From: Firmicutes bacterium CAG:341
GTDB lineage: Bacteria > Bacillota > Clostridia > Oscillospirales > Acutalibacteraceae
Direction: 5' to 3'
NCBI GenBank assembly: GCA_000434995.1
Contig: FR895316.1
Coordinates: 44,767-104,795 of the forward strand
Length of the DNA stretch: 60,029 nucleotides
In this document: piece after piece, positions 8,437 through 16,149 of the stretch
Layout of the letters: each line of letters starts with the position of its first letter
Numbering within the stretch: position 1 is the stretch's first letter
Position numbers and translations under genes: made by a program
The notes under the pieces: model-generated
Seen by the model: only the letters and a program-made list of their open reading frames with translations
Told to the model about the DNA's origin: nothing
The model's database searches: none

Positions 8437-8916
8437 TTAAAACCATTCTTTGTTATTTTGAACATAGGTTTGATAAAATTCCGCGTCAGATTTTGTTAGG
8501 TAAAGTATGCCCTCAATAAGAGCTATTACAGCCATAACAGTTGCACCTATTCCAAATGTAAAGAGTGATACAAGAAGCATAATAACGCCGCTTTTAGTAT
8601 AGCCCAGATAGAATTTATGAATTCCCAAAGTGCCAAGGAAAATTGCAAGCAAGCCTGCTACAAGTTTATCCTTAGTAGGCTCGGTATTCATCTGCTGAGG
8701 ATTATAATTCACTTTCTGCTGTTGATATTGTTGATTTTGCTGACCGTTATAAAAATATTGACCGCTCTGATGCTCATTTTGGTTGTAATATTCATTTTGA
8801 CTTTGCTGATAGCCTTGTGCGTTTTGCTGACTGCCTTGTGCATCATTATGCGCACCGCAATATGGGCAGAAAGCTACATTATCGTCAATGTTTGCTGAAC
8901 AATTTTTACAAATCAT
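8437..8916 (-). CDS. Zinc-ribbon TM2 domain membrane protein
   Basis: 159-residue protein. It has an N-terminal zinc ribbon (CKNCSANIDDNVAFCPYCGA, two CxxC knuckles), then a Gln/Asn/Tyr-rich low-complexity linker (about 30-75). The C-terminal TM2 domain has two hydrophobic helices (VAGLLAIFLGTLGIHKFYLG and a second ending in ALIEGILYL) joined by the family's G..KFY.G and short-turn signature. The start MICKNC (8916) has AAGAGGTAAATTT upstream. TM2 proteins sit in the membrane and have no settled function. It is transcribed alone on the - strand. Confidence 0.88.
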   Translation of the reverse strand: MICKNCSANIDDNVAFCPYCGAHNDAQGSQQNAQGYQQSQNEYYNQNEHQSGQYFYNGQQNQQYQQQKVNYNPQQMNTEPTKDKLVAGLLAIFLGTLGIHKFYLGYTKSGVIMLLVSLFTFGIGATVMAVIALIEGILYLTKSDAEFYQTYVQNNKEWF

Positions 8917-9112
8917 AAATTTACCTCTTTTCATTGTTATATTGATTATACAGTCAGTGTAACATATACAGATAATAATTGCAATATGAATAAAAATGTA
9001 AAAGCAAAAATCGGGTTACCACATAAAACAAAGCCTTCATTTATATTATTTTCCATACTTTTAATTTCCTTGTATTTTAGTAATGTAGCTACCAAACCGT
9101 TTCTATTATATA

Positions 9113-9142
9113 CTAAAAGCAGGTCAAAGACCTGCTTTTTTA
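9113..9142 (-). terminator. Terminator after SLOG-family gene
   Basis: A GCAGGTC / GACCTGC 7-bp stem with a 3-nt AAA loop, bordered by A-rich and T-rich runs on both sides. It is just downstream of the gene ending at 9146. The rest of 8935-9145 holds no convincing gene. Confidence 0.8.
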
Positions 9143-9145
9143 CAT

Positions 9146-9640
9146 TTATAAAACATCATCAAATTCATCAGCCACATTTATAACATCAAGGCCCTTTTCA
9201 ATTGCGTAATCAACAGTTACGGCAGTTCCGCTTTCAAAATCAGTCAAAAAGCATACGCAAATACTACTGCAATCTACCATATGGCGATTTTTCTTGTGAA
9301 TGCAGCCGTCATAATATGATTTTGATACATATCGAATTTTGTCCGCTTGCTCCTTTATTTTGTTATATTCCTCAACATTTTCTGCTTTCCAATACCTTGC
9401 CTGGTCTTCGCAGGGCAGCACGAGTATAAGTTTTATTTGCGGATATATCTCGCGAACAGCAAGCACCGCTTTTGCGGCAATGGTATCAAATCCTATTGCA
9501 CCGCCCGTGCCAAAATAGACAATACCGTTTTCAGCCAGCAAAGTAATTATATCTTTGGTTCGTTGGTAAACATAATTGTAATCATATTTACCTAAATTTC
9601 TATGCCCGCTGAAACAGCAAGTCTTATCTTTCAAGTTCAT
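9146..9640 (-). CDS. SLOG-family protein (DUF1273/YpsA-like)
   Basis: 164-residue Rossmann-like protein. Family marks are CCFSGHRN at the start, YFGTGGAIGFDTIAAKA in the glycine-rich nucleotide-binding loop, and FESGTAVTVDYA near the C-terminus. DUF1273/YpsA belongs to the SLOG superfamily, related to DprA and LOG proteins, and is thought to bind nucleotide-like ligands; the cellular role here is unknown. It stands alone between the TM2 gene and the tsf terminator. The upstream site (GGCGGGGATAAT) is adequate. Confidence 0.82.
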   Translation of the reverse strand: MNLKDKTCCFSGHRNLGKYDYNYVYQRTKDIITLLAENGIVYFGTGGAIGFDTIAAKAVLAVREIYPQIKLILVLPCEDQARYWKAENVEEYNKIKEQADKIRYVSKSYYDGCIHKKNRHMVDCSSICVCFLTDFESGTAVTVDYAIEKGLDVINVADEFDDVL

Positions 9641-9702
9641 ATTATCCCCGCCAAGCCAAAAAATTATATTTACAATTTATCATATTATAATAAAATAAGC
9701 AA

Positions 9703-9734
9703 GAAAAAAAGAGCATCTCTTTCGAGATGCTCTT
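9703..9734 (-). terminator. Terminator of rpsB-tsf
   Basis: Perfect 11-bp stem AAGAGCATCTC / GAGATGCTCTT (9709-9719 with 9724-9734), loop of four bases, followed by a T run on the - strand. It lies 10 bp beyond the tsf stop. It shows that the transcript ends here and does not reach pyrH. Confidence 0.92.
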
Positions 9735-9744
9735 AAATGTTTAA

Positions 9745-10683
9745 TTAGCCGTTGATTTGCTTTGCGATTTCTTCTGCGAAGTTTTCTTCTCTCTTTTCGA
9801 GACCGTCGCCCTTCATCATTCTGATGAAACCGTTAAGCTTGATTTCAGTGCCGAGTTCCTTGGCAACTGAATCAACATATCCCTTAACTGAACCTTGGAA
9901 TAAATCGCTTCTTACGAATTCCTGGTCAACAAGGCAGTTTTCTTTATAATACTTGCCCATCTTACCGGCAGCAATTTTAGCAAGAACTGCTTCAGGCTTA
10001 GAAGCCATTTTAGGATCTTCCTTCATCTGAGCTGCAAGGATTGATTTTTCGTGTTCAACAACTTCAGCAGGAACTGAAGCTTCATCAAGATATGCAGGGC
10101 TCATAGCTGCGATTTGCATAGCAACATTCTTACCCATAGCATCAAATTCAGGAGCAGATGCCTTTGATTCATCAGCAACATCAAAGCCAACCATAACGCC
10201 TACTGAACCGCCGCCGTGAATATATGTTGAAACAACACCGTCCATTCTTTCAAAACGACGAACTTTCATATTTTCACCGATTGAAAGAACAAGGTCATTA
10301 AGAGTTTCGGTAACGGTTCTGTCTGTACCGTCAAACTTTTCTTCCTTAAGAGCTTCAACATCAGCAGGATTTGTTGCAAGGATAGTCTTTGCAACACCTT
10401 CTACGAAGTTCATAAATTTCTCGTTTTTAGCAACGAAGTCAGTTTCAGAGTTAACTTCTACTACAACACCCTTTTTAGCCGGTGCATCATAATATGGAAG
10501 AACTACACCTTCAGCAGCAATTCTTGTTGCTTTCTTTTGTGCAGCAGCAAGTCCTCTTTCACGAAGAAAGTCAACTGCCTTATCCATATCGCCGTCAGCT
10601 TCAACAAGAGCCTTCTTACATTCCATCATACCAACGCCGGTCTTCTCACGAAGAGCCTTAACATCTTGAGCTGTAAATGCCAT
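9745..10683 (-). CDS. tsf: Elongation factor Ts
   Basis: 312-residue guanine-nucleotide exchange factor for EF-Tu. The N-terminal UBA-like domain (FTAQDVKALREKTGVGMMEC) and the following EADGDMDKAVDFLRERG are diagnostic. Two repeated core domains follow, with SETDFVAKNEKF and YIHGGGSVGVMV. Length is normal for the family. The ribosome binding site AGGAGGATAATAT precedes the ATG. It lies 39 bp downstream of rpsB, on one transcript ended by the strong hairpin at 9703-9734. Confidence 0.98.
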   Translation of the reverse strand: MAFTAQDVKALREKTGVGMMECKKALVEADGDMDKAVDFLRERGLAAAQKKATRIAAEGVVLPYYDAPAKKGVVVEVNSETDFVAKNEKFMNFVEGVAKTILATNPADVEALKEEKFDGTDRTVTETLNDLVLSIGENMKVRRFERMDGVVSTYIHGGGSVGVMVGFDVADESKASAPEFDAMGKNVAMQIAAMSPAYLDEASVPAEVVEHEKSILAAQMKEDPKMASKPEAVLAKIAAGKMGKYYKENCLVDQEFVRSDLFQGSVKGYVDSVAKELGTEIKLNGFIRMMKGDGLEKREENFAEEIAKQING

Positions 10684-10722
10684 TATATTATCCTCCTATA
10701 AAATAGTTATAATTATATTAAA

Positions 10723-11463
10723 TTATTCAGCAGCCTCTTCACTTGCTTCTTCAGCATTTTCTTCTGCTGCTGTGTCATTACCGTCTCTGCCTTCGATAAC
10801 AGCATTAGCAATAGCGCCGGCAATAAGCTTTACTGCACGGATAGCGTCATCGTTACCAGGGATAACATAGTCAATTTCATCAGGGTCACAGTTTGTATCA
10901 ACAATAGCTACGATTGGAAGACCAAGCTTAATTGCTTCTGATACAGCGATTCTTTCTTTGCGTGGGTCAACGATGAACATTGCATTAGGAATCTTCTTCA
11001 TTTCTGTGATACCACCAAGGTACTTTTCAAGCTTTTCAATTTCGAGTTCAAGGCCAACTACTTCTTTCTTTGGAAGAAGGTCAAATGTTCCGTCTTCTCT
11101 CATAGCCTTAAGCTGTGCAAGACGAGCAACTCTGCCACGGATAGTTTTGAAGTTTGTAAGCATACCGCCAAGCCATCTTGCGTTAACATATGGCATTGCG
11201 CAACGCTCTGCTTCTTCCTTAACTGAATCCTGTGCCTGCTTCTTTGTACCTACGAAAATGATTGAACCGCCGTCTGCTGCAAGATCACGAACGAACATAT
11301 ATGCTTCATCAAGCTTCTTAACTGTTTTCTGAAGGTCGATGATGTAAATACCGTTACGCTCTGTGAAGATGTATTCAGCCATTTTAGGGTTCCATCTTCT
11401 TGTTTGGTGTCCGAAGTGAACACCTGCTTCTAAAAGCTGTTTCATTGAAACTACATTTGCCAT
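10723..11463 (-). CDS. rpsB: 30S ribosomal protein S2
   Basis: 246-residue S2 protein of the small ribosomal subunit. MANVVSMKQLLEAGVHFGHQ at the start, RRWNPKMAEYIFTERNG, PNAMFIVDPRKE and the DTNCDPDEIDYVIPGNDDA segment are all standard. The C-terminus is an acidic Glu/Ala tail. The start at 11463 is fixed by AAGGAGG upstream; an in-frame ATG 11 codons earlier lies in the leader. Co-transcribed with tsf. A structured leader precedes it. Confidence 0.98.
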   Translation of the reverse strand: MANVVSMKQLLEAGVHFGHQTRRWNPKMAEYIFTERNGIYIIDLQKTVKKLDEAYMFVRDLAADGGSIIFVGTKKQAQDSVKEEAERCAMPYVNARWLGGMLTNFKTIRGRVARLAQLKAMREDGTFDLLPKKEVVGLELEIEKLEKYLGGITEMKKIPNAMFIVDPRKERIAVSEAIKLGLPIVAIVDTNCDPDEIDYVIPGNDDAIRAVKLIAGAIANAVIEGRDGNDTAAEENAEEASEEAAE

Positions 11464-11577
11464 TATTATTTCCTCCTTTAAGGTTAATTCCTCCACACCG
11501 AGTATGGCAAAAGCCCATTAAAATCACCTAAGGCTTAACCCGTGTGTGTGCGTATTCGCTTGTATTTCTACGAATGC
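11464..11577 (-). promoter_or_regulatory. Structured rpsB mRNA leader, possible S2 autoregulatory site
   Basis: About 115 nt of untranslated leader. It can fold with an outer CACAC/GTGTG helix (11542-11550 with 11494-11498) and an inner AAGCC/GGCTT helix, the former ending just before the ribosome binding site. Ribosomal protein S2 leaders with autoregulation are known in several phyla. Whether this one belongs to a described class is not shown here. Confidence 0.45.
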
Positions 11578-11583
11578 TGAAGT

Positions 11584-11612
11584 ATTATAACAAAAAAGGC
11601 TTGAAAAATCAA
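11584..11612 (-). promoter_or_regulatory. rpsB promoter overlapping the upstream terminator
   Basis: TTGATT (11607-11612) and TATAAT (11584-11589) on the - strand, spacer exactly 17 bp. The -35 box lies in the loop and 3' arm of the hairpin that terminates the preceding gene. Confidence 0.75.
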
Positions 11613-11622
11613 GCCTTTTTTC
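11592..11622. terminator. Terminator after the large LRR gene
   Basis: AAAAAAGGCTTGA / TCAAGCCTTTTTT hairpin with a short AT loop and a T tail on the - strand. It lies just past the stop at 11627. Confidence 0.88.
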
Positions 11623-11626
11623 AATA

Positions 11627-14518
11627 TTATTTGGTTTTAACAGTCTTAATCTTTGACCAAGAAGAATAAACCTTTTTGCCGTTCACTATTATATATGTGC
11701 GAACTCTTACATAATACTTTTTCTTTGCCTTAAGCTTTTTAACGGTAGTCTTTGTAGTTTTCTGCTTTTTAATTGTTACGGTTTTCTTATTCTTCTTAAA
11801 CTTCTTGTCAGTTGCAACTTGAACTTGATAACCTTTTACGCCCCTGACTTTTTTCCATTTAACAGATATAGCTTTCTTTGCCGCCTTAACCTTTTTAGTA
11901 TTAGTTGATTTAGGCTTTGATACAGCTTTTTTCACTTGAGAAGTCGTGGCTGTATCATTTTGAGCTGTTGGTTGTGTGACTTGTTGGGTTGGACTTGGTG
12001 TTGGTACAGGTGTTGGCTTTTCATCAGATGTTGAGTTGTTTTGCTTTCGAGCTATTATTATACCATAATCTCCCTCATGGTAACCAGGGGCAATTTTAAT
12101 CATATAACCGTCTTTTAATTGTGAGCCATTAACAACTGCACCTTTTTTAACGCTTAATATTGTATGTGATTCATTTTTCCAATCATTTTTAAGCTTTTGA
12201 AGAATATAATTTTCTACTTGATTATCAGGTAAATCGGAAGGCAGTGTCATTACAGGTATTATCTTTTCTCCGGTTACTTTTACACCGTCTTTATAATTAG
12301 TTATAGGGTAATATGTGCCATAAAGAACATCGTTTTTAAACACCGCTAAATCTACACCGGCTTCGCCAAAATACGGATTTAAAAAGCTGCTATATCCACC
12401 CGCACCAGAACCGGCCACAAATTTTATTGAACTGTCGTTAATTAGTTTGTTGTAATATTCAGACGCAACAGAAAAATGATATTTCCAGTCACCTATTTCA
12501 CTCATTTTATATTCTTCGTAATCCACCTCATAACACTGTGGTTTTGCTATATTAAGTGTTTTAATAAAATCGGAAACATACTTTTCATCTGCTTTGTTAT
12601 AATCAGAATCATTGATAAATTTAACTTTCACATCCAATGAATATGAAGATGAAGACCACGAACTTTCATCATATATATAGCAATACACTTTATGAAGTCT
12701 TTCGATATTTCCGTTCAAATCATCATAATGCTGTGGAAAATAGACATATTGAACTTTCAATTCACCTATATCCATTCCGTTTATATAAAACTCGCCGTTT
12801 TTGATTAAAATTTTCTTGCTAACAGCTTCTTCATTATTATTGATTCTGTCTTTTATGGTGTTGTATAAATAATCATCAGTTATCTTTAGATATTCTGACT
12901 GCTTATATGGCACTTCAATTTCCGAAATCAAATCGTTGAGCAAGTCATAATATTTGGCTACAATTACATTCTTGTTATTTTCTATATTTTCTATTTCGAA
13001 AAATTCTTTATCTGTTCCATTGTAAATAACTTTTTTAACACTACCAAAAGCGTTGTCACCTAATCTTTTAACACTGTTTGGTATTGTTACGCTTATTAAG
13101 TTGTCGCAATTTGAAAATACAGAATCACCGATGCTTGTTACTGTAAATGTATAACCCTCGTATGAAATACTTTCAGGTATTGTTATATTTTCAGATTCAC
13201 CCATGTACCCTATTATTTGAGCGGTGTCATCATCATTTAACTTATATTCAAGATTATCAATAGTTACAGTATTACCGTTTTCAATAAGACCATCAGTACA
13301 CTTAATAATTGCATTTTTTAAATTCTCATTACATGAGCTTATATTGATAGCATTCCATTGTAATTTTGTTCCGTTATAAATAATAAAATTTAAATTCGCA
13401 CAATTACCAAATGCAGAAAAATCAATACTCGTTACACTATCAGGTATTGTTACACTTGCTAAACTTTTGCAATAATAAAATGCCTCATTGTCAATACTTG
13501 TTACGCTGTTTGGTATTTCATATGTATTATCAGTTTTGCTGGCTGGATATGTAATCAATTCTGACTTATCTTTATTAAACAAAACTCCGTCAACTGAAGA
13601 ATAATTTTTATTATTATCTGAAACTTCAATTGATTTTAAACTTGTACAATCAGAAAATGCATCACTACAAATACTTGTTACACTGTTTGGTATTGTTACA
13701 CTTGTTAAACTTTCGCAATAAGAAAATGCATAATCACCAATGCTTATTACACTATCAGGAATTGTTACACTTGTTAAACTTTTGCAACCATAAAATGCAT
13801 AATCACCAATGCTTATTACACTATCAGGAATTGTTACACTTGTTAAACTTTTGCAACCATAAAATGCATAAACACCAATATTTGTCACACTGTTAGGAAT
13901 TGTTACACTTGTTAAACTTTCGCAATCGAAAAATGCATAACTACCAATACTTGTTACGCTGTTTGGTATTGCGTATTCACTGTCTGTTTTACCGGCAGGA
14001 TATGTAATCAACTCCGACTTGTTTTTATTAAACAAAACTCCGTCAGTTGAAGAGTAATTTTCATTGTTATTTGAAACTTCAATTGATGTTAAACTTTCGC
14101 AACAATAAAATACACCGTCGCCAATACTTGTTACGCTGGTAGGTATTGCTACACTTGTTAAACTTGTGCAATCTCTGAATACCCAATTACCAATACTCGT
14201 TACACTATTCGGGATTGTTATACTTGTTAAACTTGAGCAATTGTAAAATACCCAATCACCAATACTTGTTACACCATTTTTAATGATTACCGTTTTAATG
14301 TTAGATTTTTTATAAAATGGATTATTTTCATAATTATAGTTTTCCATATCGCCTTCACCACTGATTGTGAGCACACCCGTTTCAGCGTCAAACGAATATG
14401 TAACATTTTTGCCACACTTGCCGGTGGTTAATGTGTCTGCATAAGCCGAAAAATCAACTACTGACACAATACTCAAAAGCATAGTTAATGACAGAAGCAA
14501 ACTGATAATCTTTTTCAT
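11627..14518 (-). CDS. Large secreted BspA-type LRR protein with FN3-like basic C-terminal module
   Basis: 963-residue secreted protein. A signal peptide (1-27) is followed by a long run of 23-residue BspA/LRR_5 repeats (SVTSIGDYAFYGCKSLTSV type, about 60-400). Two longer islands (about NNENYSSTDGVLFNK) interrupt them, with a second short LRR stretch near 450-500. Residues about 540-810 show no recognised domain. A Pro/Thr-rich linker then leads to an 85-residue Lys-rich FN3-like domain ending SSWSKIKTVKTK, nearly the same as the ends of two other secreted proteins in this window. Probably a surface adhesin. The start has AGAGGAGAAAGATT upstream. It begins only 35 bp after the 163-aa gene, so the two probably form one transcript. 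Confidence 0.88.
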   Translation of the reverse strand: MKKIISLLLSLTMLLSIVSVVDFSAYADTLTTGKCGKNVTYSFDAETGVLTISGEGDMENYNYENNPFYKKSNIKTVIIKNGVTSIGDWVFYNCSSLTSITIPNSVTSIGNWVFRDCTSLTSVAIPTSVTSIGDGVFYCCESLTSIEVSNNNENYSSTDGVLFNKNKSELITYPAGKTDSEYAIPNSVTSIGSYAFFDCESLTSVTIPNSVTNIGVYAFYGCKSLTSVTIPDSVISIGDYAFYGCKSLTSVTIPDSVISIGDYAFSYCESLTSVTIPNSVTSICSDAFSDCTSLKSIEVSDNNKNYSSVDGVLFNKDKSELITYPASKTDNTYEIPNSVTSIDNEAFYYCKSLASVTIPDSVTSIDFSAFGNCANLNFIIYNGTKLQWNAINISSCNENLKNAIIKCTDGLIENGNTVTIDNLEYKLNDDDTAQIIGYMGESENITIPESISYEGYTFTVTSIGDSVFSNCDNLISVTIPNSVKRLGDNAFGSVKKVIYNGTDKEFFEIENIENNKNVIVAKYYDLLNDLISEIEVPYKQSEYLKITDDYLYNTIKDRINNNEEAVSKKILIKNGEFYINGMDIGELKVQYVYFPQHYDDLNGNIERLHKVYCYIYDESSWSSSSYSLDVKVKFINDSDYNKADEKYVSDFIKTLNIAKPQCYEVDYEEYKMSEIGDWKYHFSVASEYYNKLINDSSIKFVAGSGAGGYSSFLNPYFGEAGVDLAVFKNDVLYGTYYPITNYKDGVKVTGEKIIPVMTLPSDLPDNQVENYILQKLKNDWKNESHTILSVKKGAVVNGSQLKDGYMIKIAPGYHEGDYGIIIARKQNNSTSDEKPTPVPTPSPTQQVTQPTAQNDTATTSQVKKAVSKPKSTNTKKVKAAKKAISVKWKKVRGVKGYQVQVATDKKFKKNKKTVTIKKQKTTKTTVKKLKAKKKYYVRVRTYIIVNGKKVYSSWSKIKTVKTK
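13723..13860. repeat. Exact 69-bp tandem duplication inside the LRR array
   Basis: Copies at 13723-13791 and 13792-13860 are identical over all 69 bp (one 23-residue LRR). The flanking units diverge by a few bases, so this is a recent expansion in an array that can gain or lose units in frame. Confidence 0.95.
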
Positions 14519-14553
14519 AATCTTTCTCCTCTAAAATATTAAAATTCGCACGA

Positions 14554-15045
14554 TTATTTAATTGAGTTAAATAATTTAATAGTACCGTCAATAATCGGCT
14601 GTTCACCAACTTGCTCAATAGTGTGCCTGCCAAAGTCTTTTTTACCAAGCAAGTCGAATTTGCTTAATGTTTCAGAACTTATTTTTATAATGTTTGCTTT
14701 GCGGCAAGTATATATATCAAAATCCTTAAGATAGCAGGTTAAAGACGGAACATCATCAATAATTTGTGCAAGGTAACGCTCATGGGTAACAGGATTTTTC
14801 AACCAAACCAAATCACCGTTTTGCATATCCGATAAATACTTTACTGCTGTGCGGTATCCATCATAATCACGATAATAATAATCGGCAAGTGCTTTGTATT
14901 GCGACCAATCATAAAAAATTGCATCAAATCCCCAACCAATTGCCAAAATGGATTTTTCAATACAAATCTTGAATTTAAGTTCTTCATCGGCATTGCGATT
15001 TTCGACACTGCGGCTATCCTTTAAATTCATATACCAAACATTCAT
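14554..15045 (-). CDS. Unrecognised 163-aa protein, possibly PUA/EVE-like
   Basis: No family is confidently recognised. The start MNVWYMNLKD (15045) has GGAGG seven bases upstream, better than an ATG seven codons earlier. The sequence is soluble, without a signal peptide. Segments such as LAIGWGFDAIFYDW, a run of Tyr residues, and GDLVWLKNPVTHERYLAQI are loosely reminiscent of small beta-barrel PUA/EVE-type modules found with restriction or RNA-modification proteins; this is a weak impression. It is transcribed divergently from an XRE regulator and followed within 35 bp by the large LRR gene. The promoter at 15108-15136 contains repeats that could be the regulator's operator. Confidence 0.6.
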   Translation of the reverse strand: MNVWYMNLKDSRSVENRNADEELKFKICIEKSILAIGWGFDAIFYDWSQYKALADYYYRDYDGYRTAVKYLSDMQNGDLVWLKNPVTHERYLAQIIDDVPSLTCYLKDFDIYTCRKANIIKISSETLSKFDLLGKKDFGRHTIEQVGEQPIIDGTIKLFNSIK

Positions 15046-15107
15046 AACAAAGCCTCCATAAATCAAAATATCTTATAAAAATACGCTTTTGTACTATATG
15101 TAATTAC

Positions 15108-15136
15108 AGTCTACTGCAATTTGCGGTATTTGTCAA
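15108..15136 (-). promoter_or_regulatory. Promoter of the 163-aa/LRR transcript
   Basis: Consensus TTGACA (15131-15136) and TAGACT (15108-15113) on the - strand, spacer 17 bp. The site lies in the divergent region with the XRE gene, and its spacer contains one copy of the TGCGGTA repeat. Confidence 0.75.
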
Positions 15137-15153
15137 TACAACAATATGCGGTA
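15122..15153. promoter_or_regulatory. Paired TGCGGTA direct repeats, candidate XRE operator
   Basis: TGCGGTA occurs at 15122-15128 and 15147-15153, 25 bp apart. One copy is inside the leftward promoter spacer and one is just upstream of the XRE gene. Between them TTGT-CAAT-ACAA forms a small inverted repeat. The placement suits binding by the adjacent regulator. Confidence 0.45.
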
Positions 15154-15177
15154 AAGTATAATAGTAGCGGTGATACT

Positions 15178-15369
15178 ATGTACAAACGAATACGCGATTT
15201 AAGAGAAGACCACGATTTGACGCAAAAGCAACTTGCAAAAATACTCAATTGCTCTCAACAGGTTTATTCAAATTACGAATTAGGGCAGAGAGATATACCG
15301 ACAGCGATTTTAATAAAATTAGCAGATTATTATAATGTTTCAACAGATTATATATTGGGCAGAAAATAA
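15178..15369 (+). CDS. XRE-family helix-turn-helix transcriptional regulator
   Basis: 63-residue protein that is a single Cro/C1-type HTH domain: YKRIRDLREDHDLTQKQLAKIL, then CSQQVYSNYELGQRDIPT and LADYYNVSTDYILGRK. The start was placed at MYKRIRD (15178), with GGTGAT upstream; the frame is open 19 codons further, but that part lies across the control region. There is no sensor domain, so it probably acts as a simple dimeric repressor. It is divergent from the 163-aa gene. Confidence 0.9.
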   Translation: MYKRIRDLREDHDLTQKQLAKILNCSQQVYSNYELGQRDIPTAILIKLADYYNVSTDYILGRK

Positions 15370-15371
15370 AT

Positions 15372-15408
15372 AAAGGCACTATGAATTTACTTCATAGTGC
15401 CTTTATTT
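15372..15408. terminator. Bidirectional terminator between XRE gene and gatD
   Basis: 14-bp perfect stem AAAGGCACTATGAA / TTCATAGTGCCTTT (15372-15385 with 15391-15404), 5-nt loop, A run on one side and T run on the other. It serves the convergent XRE and gatD ends. Confidence 0.92.
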
Positions 15409-15420
15409 TAACTATTAAGC

Positions 15421-16149
15421 TTATTTTACATACAGTTTCATAACCTGCGCCCTTGCCTTATCTTCAAGTTCATCATCAAGCGGAGCAAGGGTACATGAGC
15501 CATATTTGTTTTTCACTGCCAAAGAAATAAGCAAATCGGCAAGCTGCGGATTTTTAGGCAAAACCGGACCGTGAGAATATGTGCCGAAAGTATTTTTATA
15601 CCTGACACCCTCTGTGCCGTCCTCACCATTATTGCCGAAGCCTTTAATCATTTTACCGAGCGGTTCAACACCCTTGCCGAGATAAGTTCTGCCGCTGTGA
15701 TTTTCAAATCCGACTACTTCAATACCCTCTTTGGTTTTGTAGGCGAAGTTGCCAATCATTCTTTCATCCTTACCCTCGGTATAAAAATCAATTGCGCCGA
15801 TATATTCAAGCATTTTACCGTCGTGAGTTTTATAATACTTGCCAAGCATTTGGTAACCGCCGCAAATTGCGAGCATAACCTTACCCATTTCAATTGCACG
15901 CTTAATTTCTTTATCTTTACCTTTTTTCAAATCTTCAAGCAAAACATCCTGCTCAAAATCCTGACCGCCGCCGATAAAAAGGATATCATAATCATCGGCA
16001 TTAAAAGATTTACCCATAGTGATTTTATCCACTTGGGTGGAAATACCGCGAAGTTCCATTCTTTTAGTCAAAGCGATAATATTACCCCTATCACCGTAGA
16101 GATTAAGCATATCAGGATAAAGGTGTGCTATTTTAATCATCATTCCCAA
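15421..16149 (-). CDS. gatD: Lipid II isoglutaminyl synthase, glutaminase subunit GatD
   Basis: Class I glutamine amidotransferase that supplies ammonia to MurT, which amidates D-Glu of the peptidoglycan stem peptide to D-isoglutamine. Visible marks are the nucleophile motif AICGGYQMLG (Cys near residue 95) and GTYSHGPVLPKNP with the catalytic His. Length (about 240) is normal. The start is not certain. A TTG at 16149 has GGAGG nine bases upstream, whereas the ATGs at 16143 and 16140 lie 15 or more bases from it. The gene overlaps the 3' end of murT by 10 bp, so translation is coupled. Confidence 0.92.
   Translation of the reverse strand: MGMMIKIAHLYPDMLNLYGDRGNIIALTKRMELRGISTQVDKITMGKSFNADDYDILFIGGGQDFEQDVLLEDLKKGKDKEIKRAIEMGKVMLAICGGYQMLGKYYKTHDGKMLEYIGAIDFYTEGKDERMIGNFAYKTKEGIEVVGFENHSGRTYLGKGVEPLGKMIKGFGNNGEDGTEGVRYKNTFGTYSHGPVLPKNPQLADLLISLAVKNKYGSCTLAPLDDELEDKARAQVMKLYVK

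Noticed and set aside
8986..9183. 65-codon + strand frame in the gap between the TM2 and SLOG genes
   Set aside because: No ribosome binding site, runs through a terminator hairpin and into the opposite-strand SLOG gene, and the product has no family-like pattern.
9641..9744. Possible promoter of the SLOG gene in the T-rich tail of the tsf terminator
   Set aside because: The -10-like TATAAT has no acceptable -35 at the right distance; the sequence is too AT-rich to call.
13630..14110. Regularly spaced direct repeats that look like a CRISPR-type array, and an antisense repetitive frame
   Set aside because: The 69-bp period is the coding unit of 23-residue LRRs with no unique spacers; the antisense frame is a by-product.
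14554..15369. Toxin-antitoxin interpretation of the XRE gene and the 163-aa gene
   Set aside because: The genes are divergent rather than in one operon, and the 163-aa protein shows no toxin motif; kept only as a regulated locus of unknown role.
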